Origin: a virus
DNA length: 49,121 bases
IMG/VR virus record: IMGVR_UViG_3300025325_000038
Location: 1 to 49,121 of that record
Reading direction: 5' to 3' (one strand)
The position numbers and the translations under genes are program-made. The stretch's first letter is position 1. Each line of letters starts with the position of its first letter. Below the pieces are notes generated by a model. It was not told the origin of the DNA. It searched no databases and saw only the letters and a program-made list of their open reading frames with translations. This document shows, piece after piece, positions 44,275 through 49,121 of this stretch.

Positions 44275-45102
44275 TCAGTTGCCAGCCCCGAGGTGCCATG
44301 GATTGCCGCTGCTAACACCCTGCAGAAAGCGGATGAACTCGAAGATCCCGATGCCTTCATCCGAGGCGTCGATGCCTCCGGCCGTCAGGGCGACGTGGCT
44401 GACTGCGCCATTGATGTCGAGCCCAGAATAGGTCGAGAGCAGAACCCAACTGAGGCCGTCGAGAGATGACCAAGCGGTGATCGCGTTGCTCGTCGCACAT
44501 GTCAGGGCGATGTAGAGCGTGCCGCTATGCCCGAAGGCTAAGGAAGTGACCGTGCCAGCCGATCCATTGTTGACCGAGAAGGCTCGGAGCTCGAAGTGGT
44601 CGCTGTCCCAACCAAGCTCGACGAGGATGCCGTCCACGGGGAAGTCCTGCGACGCGGTCGGGGTCGTGTTCTCGATGAAGAGCCTCGCCCGGAGTGTGTT
44701 GGCGCCCCCAGCGGCGAGTCGGATGAGACGAACCTTGGTAAAGACGGCCCAACGTGTGCCACTCGAGGGAGCGAACGACCGATAGCACTTCATCGTGTTG
44801 GCGCCCGATAGGGCCTGCATGACGAGCGCGCTCGGGATGTCGGTGTCGGCATTCCACGTCGGGTTACTGGGGTTCGCGCCTTCCTGCCATTCGCCGAGGG
44901 AGGCGTTCGTCGGGGATCCGCTCGAGGCTTGGAACGTCCAACCCGTCATCGATGCTGAGTCGAACTCCATGTTGATGGAGTCCGGGGAGGCTGGCGGCTC
45001 ATCCATCTTTGTCCACGACAGCCCGCCACCCAGATGGACCTCGTCCCATTCGGTTGCGCTGATACCGCCGGGGGCTGCCGGCGTGGCGTGGGTGATGCTC
45101 AC
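44275..45102 (-). CDS. virion fibre-like protein with shared N-terminal module
   Basis: The start codon is GTG 45102 (GTGA overlap). The 275-residue protein opens with THATPAAPGGISATEWDEVH, almost identical in pattern to the gene at 11852-12430. The body is a jelly-roll-like beta domain, with segments such as RWAVFTKVRLIRLA, DGILVELGWDSDHFELRAFSVNNGS and GTLYIALTC. It is likely a tail or head fibre that binds to the virion through its N-terminal module. Confidence 0.6.
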   Translation of the reverse strand: MSITHATPAAPGGISATEWDEVHLGGGLSWTKMDEPPASPDSINMEFDSASMTGWTFQASSGSPTNASLGEWQEGANPSNPTWNADTDIPSALVMQALSGANTMKCYRSFAPSSGTRWAVFTKVRLIRLAAGGANTLRARLFIENTTPTASQDFPVDGILVELGWDSDHFELRAFSVNNGSAGTVTSLAFGHSGTLYIALTCATSNAITAWSSLDGLSWVLLSTYSGLDINGAVSHVALTAGGIDASDEGIGIFEFIRFLQGVSSGNPWHLGAGN

Positions 45103-45395
45103 CAGCGTCTCGTCAGGTAGAGATACAGGAAGTAGAGCTGTGGGATCGCGAGGGCCGCGATCATGAGCAGAGAGAGAAGAAACAGGGTTTGTTCATCGAG
45201 CTGGTCGCGGGCGACGAACCTGATGTACCCGAGGACATAGAGCGTCGTCAGACCCATCGAGATACCAGCCCGCTCGCGGAGGACGCCGACCCCCCGATTG
45301 GAGATAGCCGCTACGAGGAGGATTGCTGTGACCATGATGGTCACGATCAGGCTGAGGGTCATCAGGCCGATGATGGCCGCCACTTCGAGGCTCAC
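45099..45395 (-). CDS. three-helix membrane protein
   Basis: The start is GTG 45395 overlapping the preceding stop (GTGA). The 98-residue protein has three hydrophobic segments: about 4-32, 47-60 (weaker) and 70-92. It may be a holin-like or accessory lysis or exclusion membrane protein; another holin-like gene is at 10698-11033, so it is unclear which is the holin. No further motif. Confidence 0.55.
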   Translation of the reverse strand: MSLEVAAIIGLMTLSLIVTIMVTAILLVAAISNRGVGVLRERAGISMGLTTLYVLGYIRFVARDQLDEQTLFLLSLLMIAALAIPQLYFLYLYLTRRW

Positions 45396-45565
45396 TTCCG
45401 TCTCTTCCCAGCCTGTTCGTATGCCTGAACGAGTGCCCCCTGATTGCCCTTCAGCACTTCGATCGCCCGCAGCGCCCTCGACTTGGTCTCGGCTGTCTTG
45501 GCCTTTTCTGCATCCACTTCGGACTTGAGTTGCGTTTCCTCTGACCGGTCAGGTGGGCGGCTCAT
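45392..45565 (-). CDS. 57-residue charged helical protein
   Basis: It opens at an ATGA overlap with the preceding gene and ends with a GTGA overlap. The sequence is a mostly helical, strongly charged stretch (SEETQLKSEVDAEKAKTAE, then SRALRAIEVLKG) ending in a basic tail. It is not recognised. It may act with the two membrane proteins on either side as part of one cassette. Confidence 0.5.
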   Translation of the reverse strand: MSRPPDRSEETQLKSEVDAEKAKTAETKSRALRAIEVLKGNQGALVQAYEQAGKRRK

Positions 45566-45855
45566 CTGCCTCGCCCCTCCCTTCGCCCCCGATCTCGCTC
45601 CCCTTGCTCTCGAAGCGTCCTGAGCGCCTCGGTGTCGAGCGTATTGCGCGTCTCGAGGGCCTCAGCCATCTTCTCGGTGGTCAGGTTCGCGTCACGCCAA
45701 CCCGCGAGCGCGGCTGCTGTCGCTGCCTTCTGATCTTCGAGCCTGCCACGAGGAATGATGCGCTCGGTGACGAAGAGCCACAAGAGCAGGACGGCCCCAA
45801 ACGTCAGACCGACGGGTCCGAGAAGGATGTCGAGCGAGGACGCATCGAACGGCAC
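45562..45855 (-). CDS. single-pass membrane protein with coiled coil
   Basis: The start is taken at GTG 45855 rather than an upstream in-frame codon, because the latter would lie within the terminase gene. The product is 97 residues. One hydrophobic segment (about residues 10-28: LLGPVGLTFGAVLLLWLFV) is followed by a long charged helix (RLEDQKAATAAALAGWRDANLTTEKMAEALE). This resembles small lysis accessory or spanin-like proteins, but no cleavage site or lipobox is visible. Confidence 0.55.
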   Translation of the reverse strand: MPFDASSLDILLGPVGLTFGAVLLLWLFVTERIIPRGRLEDQKAATAAALAGWRDANLTTEKMAEALETRNTLDTEALRTLREQGERDRGRREGRGR

Positions 45856-45868
45856 ATCGCCTAGCGTA

Positions 45869-47464
45869 TCACCGGTTCCTGAGCTTGCCGAAGAAGAAAC
45901 TGCCGCCACCGAGCTGCATCGAGAAGCCCTCGGCGTCGACGAGATCATCGTGTCCTTTCGGGAAGCCCATCTGCTCTCGCTCGAGGAGGCCATTCTTGAG
46001 TGAGGCATGGTGCCAGACCTTGTGGCCACGGTACTTCTCGGCGACCGCAGAAGCCCTCGTCCGCTTGTCGGAGTCCGTCTGGTACTTGACGACCGGGATC
46101 CGAGGATATTGGTCCATCATCTCGGCCACGATCGTCGACTGGAACTGGACCGACTCGATGGGCACAGAGCCGATGCCGGGTGTCTCCGAGTAGCGCATCG
46201 CGATGTAGTCCGAGTGTCCGGCGCCGATCTTGTCGCGGTGCTCGCGCATCACAAAGAAGTTCCCATCGCGGTCCTCAGCAGTCGTGATGGCTGCCGTGAA
46301 GTCGGCCCGCTCCTTGACCGAGCTCGCGAGGTCGATGCCCAATCGAGTCGTATATGACCGACCATCCGGAAGCTCCCCCCGTGGATCCCCATGCGGCGTC
46401 CCGTAGTACTGATACCAGTGGCGTTGGAAGAGGTCGCCGCTGATCACGCCAGTCGTGTCGTTCTGCATCGAGAGGTCGAAGAGCGAGGGGTTCTTGGCCC
46501 GCTCGGAGAGCAGGAACTCGACCGGCCAGAGCTCCTCCCAGTAGGAGATGAAGCCGTCCCGCCGAACGAGGACCGGACGCCCCTCGTCGTCATACTCGGA
46601 GACGTCTGGGCCTTCGTCTTCGATGAGGGCCTTCATGACGATGGTCTTGAAGCCATACCCGGGCTCACCGTTGTCCGTCAGCTGGCCGATAGGGGTCATG
46701 AGGATCTCGTAGAGATCGCCATCTGCCCAGCGGGTCCCGAAGACGATCGTCACGCCCTGAGCCACGACCCGTCGACTGAGCGGGTTGTCGAACCAGCTCC
46801 TGACTTTCTCTCTCTGGTCGAGCGTGTCCGTGTTGTCCTTGCCGAGAAGGTCGTCGCAGAGCAGGACATCGAAACGCTTCGAGGCGACCTGTCCGCCTGT
46901 GCCGCCGGCGAAGATGGTCAGATCCTTGCTGGCTGACCACTTGGAGTCCCGCCTGAGCCATTCGCCGGCCGTCCACCTCGAGCCGATGAGGTTGCCGAAG
47001 AGCTCGCGGAAGTGGTCGTTGGACTCATACGTCGCCATGATCGCCCGACTGAAGGCATCGGCGAACGGAGCCGTCTGGCTGAAGAGCCCGACGCGGACGT
47101 CCTTGAAGAGGGCAATCAGCCAGCTCAGGAAGATCGTGTTGCCCCACGTCGTCTTGGCTGAGCCTGCCGGCATCAGAATGAGCGTATTGGTCTTCGTGTA
47201 GATCGCGCTCAGGATCGCCCGGCACATCTCCACGTGATGCGCTTCCGGGCGGTAGCCGAAGACGTACTCACCGAAGGCGAGGAGTCCCTCGAGCGAGTTA
47301 GTTGGGGCGAGCGCCCTCAGCGTCTGGGAGTGAACCAGATCCCACTGTTCTGGCGTGAGCTGCTCTGGATCGGCCTCGAGAGATGCCAGCCAGTCGTTCG
47401 AGGACTGCAATGCCGAGGTCGGACTCTCCGTCGACGTTGACGTTGACGTTGGCGTTGGCGCCAA
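45869..47464 (-). CDS. terL: large terminase subunit (TerL)
   Basis: This 531-residue ATPase/nuclease packages DNA. Walker A is LMPAGSAKTT (a deviant form), Walker B is DVLLCDDLLG, GIDLASSVKERAD begins the RNase H-like nuclease domain, and GHDDLVDAEGF is a second metal-binding segment. The start is taken as TTG 47464 because a GAGGAGGG ribosome site lies 8 bases upstream; this overlaps the TerS gene by 167 bases. The N-terminal TPTSTSTSTES tract comes from a hexamer repeat read in the other frame as NVNVNV by TerS, so a later start cannot be excluded. Confidence 0.85.
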   Translation of the reverse strand: MAPTPTSTSTSTESPTSALQSSNDWLASLEADPEQLTPEQWDLVHSQTLRALAPTNSLEGLLAFGEYVFGYRPEAHHVEMCRAILSAIYTKTNTLILMPAGSAKTTWGNTIFLSWLIALFKDVRVGLFSQTAPFADAFSRAIMATYESNDHFRELFGNLIGSRWTAGEWLRRDSKWSASKDLTIFAGGTGGQVASKRFDVLLCDDLLGKDNTDTLDQREKVRSWFDNPLSRRVVAQGVTIVFGTRWADGDLYEILMTPIGQLTDNGEPGYGFKTIVMKALIEDEGPDVSEYDDEGRPVLVRRDGFISYWEELWPVEFLLSERAKNPSLFDLSMQNDTTGVISGDLFQRHWYQYYGTPHGDPRGELPDGRSYTTRLGIDLASSVKERADFTAAITTAEDRDGNFFVMREHRDKIGAGHSDYIAMRYSETPGIGSVPIESVQFQSTIVAEMMDQYPRIPVVKYQTDSDKRTRASAVAEKYRGHKVWHHASLKNGLLEREQMGFPKGHDDLVDAEGFSMQLGGGSFFFGKLRNR

Positions 47465-47927
47465 AGTTGATGCCCTCCTCAGGCGAACTGGATGCGCGAC
47501 CCATCAGGGCGCCCAAGCGATCGATCAGCGTCGAGACGTCGCGGATCCCGATCCGATACTTGCGCTCGAAGTGTGTCTTCCCATCGGGGCCCGCGACCTC
47601 AACGAGCAGCTTGGCCGTTTGGACTGCCGACAGGATCGCTTCGTCGATCAGATCGAGGGCATGATCGACGACATCGGCCTCCTTGACCCGGCGGGCGGCC
47701 TCTCTGTCGGCGAGAACGGTGATCACCTTGTTCGCGGAACGATCCTGAAGCTCGGCACGCTTGTCGTACCACGTGCGACCCTGACCATCCTTCTTTCTGG
47801 CCTGAAGGTGGAGCGAGCTCACGCGTTCCTGCGGAATGTCGTGCCTGCGAGCGAGCTCTCGGACCGACATCTTGCCGCGCACGAACTCCGTCTCGAGGGC
47901 GATGTAGTCGTACTTGAACGCTGACAT
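47298..47927 (-). CDS. terS: small terminase subunit (TerS)
   Basis: The 209-residue protein has an N-terminal HTH (EFVRGKMSVRELARRHDIPQERVSSLHLQARKK), a central helical oligomerisation region (VVDHALDLIDEAILSAVQTAKLLVE) and a C-terminal Asn/Val repeat (GANANVNVNVDGES) before a basic tail. This matches small terminase proteins that recognise the packaging site. It lies immediately upstream of TerL, as usual. Confidence 0.78.
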   Translation of the reverse strand: MSAFKYDYIALETEFVRGKMSVRELARRHDIPQERVSSLHLQARKKDGQGRTWYDKRAELQDRSANKVITVLADREAARRVKEADVVDHALDLIDEAILSAVQTAKLLVEVAGPDGKTHFERKYRIGIRDVSTLIDRLGALMGRASSSPEEGINFGANANVNVNVDGESDLGIAVLERLAGISRGRSRAAHARTVGSGSLPDAEGARPN

Positions 47928-47942
47928 GCGCGCAGGGTAGCA

Positions 47943-48143
47943 CTAGGCCCGGAGACTGACGACCTCATCGGCGATGCGCACATCATGACCTGAGATCCTG
48001 ATCCAGAGGAGATCGTGGGCCACCTGCTTGCGCGTCAGACCGGTCTTCTCCACGAGCCTGTCGATATGGATCGGCGCCTGCAGGCGGAGCGTCAGGAGGA
48101 CCAAGCTGGCCTCGAGGCGGGCTTCAAGGTCCGTCTTCGCCAT
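47943..48143 (-). CDS. small winged-helix-like DNA-binding protein
   Basis: The 66-residue product has a helical start (LEARLEASLVLLTLRLQ), then PIHIDRLVEKTGLTRKQVAHDLLWIR, which reads as helix-turn-helix with a recognition helix, and a C-terminal beta hairpin (GHDVRIADEVVSLRA). It may bind DNA as a regulator or as a packaging/replication accessory. It lies just upstream of TerS. Confidence 0.55.
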   Translation of the reverse strand: MAKTDLEARLEASLVLLTLRLQAPIHIDRLVEKTGLTRKQVAHDLLWIRISGHDVRIADEVVSLRA

Positions 48144-48351
48144 CTTCTTCTCCCGCTCCTAGCCTGTCCCATTGATCCAGCCTTTCGTTGTACCGCCAAT
48201 CGACAGTGACGTTCCCGAGGCCTGTCTTCGAGACGGTTCCGTCGCTGCGGCAGACGATGGCATCCCACTCGATGATCCCGAGCCAGAGAACGACCTCCGG
48301 CACCGAGCCAACGATAGCGTGTGCCCGGATCGGCTCACTGAACAAGCTCAT
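48124..48351 (-). CDS. hypothetical protein, 75 residues
   Basis: The sequence starts MSLFSEPIRAHAIVGSVPEVVLWLGIIEWDAIV and then has a beta-like stretch and an acidic C-terminus (GAGEEDGEDGP). It has one moderately hydrophobic stretch. Overlaps of 20 and 17 bases with its neighbours suggest a tight operon. No family recognised. Confidence 0.5.
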   Translation of the reverse strand: MSLFSEPIRAHAIVGSVPEVVLWLGIIEWDAIVCRSDGTVSKTGLGNVTVDWRYNERLDQWDRLGAGEEDGEDGP

Positions 48352-48700
48352 CGGTCACCTCCGGGGGCAGGCTGTCGGCAGCCGCATGGAGTGCCTGCCT
48401 GAGGGTTGCCCCATCACCAGCAGCAAGGAGTTCGCGATCCATCGTGTCGGTCTCGAGGTTCGGGATCAGGCCGTAGATCTTGATCCGCGTGAGCTTGGAG
48501 ATGCCCGGAACCTCGATCTCGACCGTTGCCTCGACGAACTGCCAGACCGTCAGTCGAACGGCATCCATGGCGTCGAGGACGAGCTCAACTCGGCTGACCT
48601 TCTCGAGCTTCTGGCCACCGATCTCGATGACCGTATTCTTGCCGTGTGGACCACCGGTGATCTTGGCCATCGGCCAACGGGTCTTGTCGATGACCTTCAC
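48335..48700 (-). CDS. hypothetical protein, 121 residues
   Basis: The start is GTG 48700, overlapping the preceding stop (GTGA); ATG 48670 is an alternative. The sequence has a beta-rich N-terminal part (ITGGPHGKNTVIEIGGQKLEKVSRVELVLDAMDAVRLTVWQFVEATVEIEVP) and a helical C-terminal part. This resembles small beta-barrel phage proteins, but no function is known. Confidence 0.5.
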   Translation of the reverse strand: MKVIDKTRWPMAKITGGPHGKNTVIEIGGQKLEKVSRVELVLDAMDAVRLTVWQFVEATVEIEVPGISKLTRIKIYGLIPNLETDTMDRELLAAGDGATLRQALHAAADSLPPEVTDELVQ

Positions 48701-48951
48701 TTCTTGACCACCCTTCTGAAGGCCGTGGGGCCGACATTGCCCTCGATCAGAGCGATGACGTCGCCCTTGGCGAAGAACGCCTTGCGAACCACCGCCCCGG
48801 CCTTGTTCAGCTCGTGGACTTCGATGAAGGCCTCGTTCGGCCTCGGCTGAAGCCAGTCAACAGAACCGCCGATGGACGACGTCTGCATGCGATGCGAACC
48901 GGAGGTCTCCCCGGTCCGATAGGTCACGTCGATGAAGTCTCCTCGAGCCAT
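48697..48951 (-). CDS. hypothetical protein, 84 residues
   Basis: The product begins MARGDFIDVTYRTGETSG and is mostly beta-like strands (NEAFIEVHELNKAGAVVRKAFFAKGDVIALIEG). It may be a small OB- or SH3-like fold. It has stop-start overlap with the downstream gene and is part of the run leading to the terminase genes. No family recognised. Confidence 0.5.
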   Translation of the reverse strand: MARGDFIDVTYRTGETSGSHRMQTSSIGGSVDWLQPRPNEAFIEVHELNKAGAVVRKAFFAKGDVIALIEGNVGPTAFRRVVKK

Positions 48952-48964
48952 CCTCGATCCTCCT

Positions 48965-49120
48965 TCAGTTGACCAGACCGTTCCGTATGGTCTGCTCGTA
49001 CTTGCTGTCCTCGATGTTGAAGTTGAGATCGACCAGCTTGCCGGGGTGGGCGTCTCGGTAGTGCGACATGGAAATGGCGGTCATGAGGGCGATCGCCTCA
49101 TCTTCCGATCGGCAGTTCTC
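48965..49120 (-). CDS. partial gene, C-terminal 51 residues
   Basis: The reading frame is open to the right window edge and ends with TGA at 48965-48967. The visible 51 residues show a helical start (EDEAIALMTAISMSHYRDA) and a basic/polar end. Its start and most of its sequence lie outside the window. It has no recognised motif. Confidence 0.5.
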   Translation of the reverse strand, partial: ENCRSEDEAIALMTAISMSHYRDAHPGKLVDLNFNIEDSKYEQTIRNGLVN

Positions 49121-49121
49121 G

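Noticed and set aside
44102-44299. 65-codon - strand frame across the promoter/hairpin region
   Set aside because: It overlaps the end of the fibre gene, has no ribosome site, and covers the hairpin and promoter-like elements.
1-49121. Integrase, repressor or attachment site that would show a temperate lifestyle
   Set aside because: None of the genes shows integrase or excisionase motifs and no att-like repeat near a tRNA was seen; lifestyle stays undetermined because the ends of the genome are outside the window.

Overview
The window is a slice of a high-GC (by eye just over 60% G+C) tailed-phage genome with a siphovirus-type gene set: small and large terminase, HK97-like portal, fused prohead protease/scaffold, HK97-fold major capsid protein, head-tail connectors, tail terminator, tail tube, tail assembly chaperones, a very long tape measure protein and a large set of tail or fibre proteins. 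GTG (and one TTG) starts, dense ATGA/GTGA/TGATG stop-start overlaps, a probable leaderless promoter and Pro/Ser/Thr-rich secreted proteins suggest a high-GC host such as Actinobacteriota or Chloroflexota; this is inference, and no host marker such as a tRNA or integrase was seen. Genes are cut at both ends of the window.

Layout: positions 1-10638 are on the + strand and carry early/replication and accessory genes. These are the end of a RecB/Cas4-like nuclease, an ERF-family annealing protein, an AEP primase with a DnaG-type zinc finger, a RecA-fold (RepA-like) helicase/ATPase, an intergenic array of GTCCCCT/AGGGGAC boxes, an HNH protein behind a putative leaderless promoter, an RmlB-like dTDP-sugar dehydratase, two SLOG/DUF2493-like proteins, a RusA-like resolvase, many small proteins in overlapping frames, an HTH-like protein and a membrane-anchored lytic transglycosylase-like protein. 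A strong hairpin at 10651-10672 separates these convergently from the rest.

Positions 10698-49120 are all on the - strand and read from right to left in functional order. The order is: a run of small genes, TerS, TerL, a cassette of small membrane/coiled-coil proteins and a fibre, the portal, a large block of fibre or decoration proteins (33.7-41.7 kb), a GT4 glycosyltransferase, prohead protease, major capsid protein, connector proteins interrupted by a secreted beta-helix gene, tail terminator, tail tube, chaperones, tape measure, two paralogous tail-hub proteins, a fibre, a cysteine-peptidase-like protein, a small acidic protein and a holin-like protein.

The most unusual feature is a family of 20-residue Ala/Gly/Ser/Thr-rich tandem repeats, about 54 units in total. 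They occur in three separate virion genes (14038-19044, 34823-36709, 36709-39288), each joined to different globular domains. Other notable points are a metallopeptidase-like domain (HEFGH plus downstream Glu) and a DUF7178-like region embedded in the tape measure protein, the secreted beta-helix protein in the neck module, and the sugar-modifying pair (RmlB-like and GT4), which could serve virion or host glycan modification.
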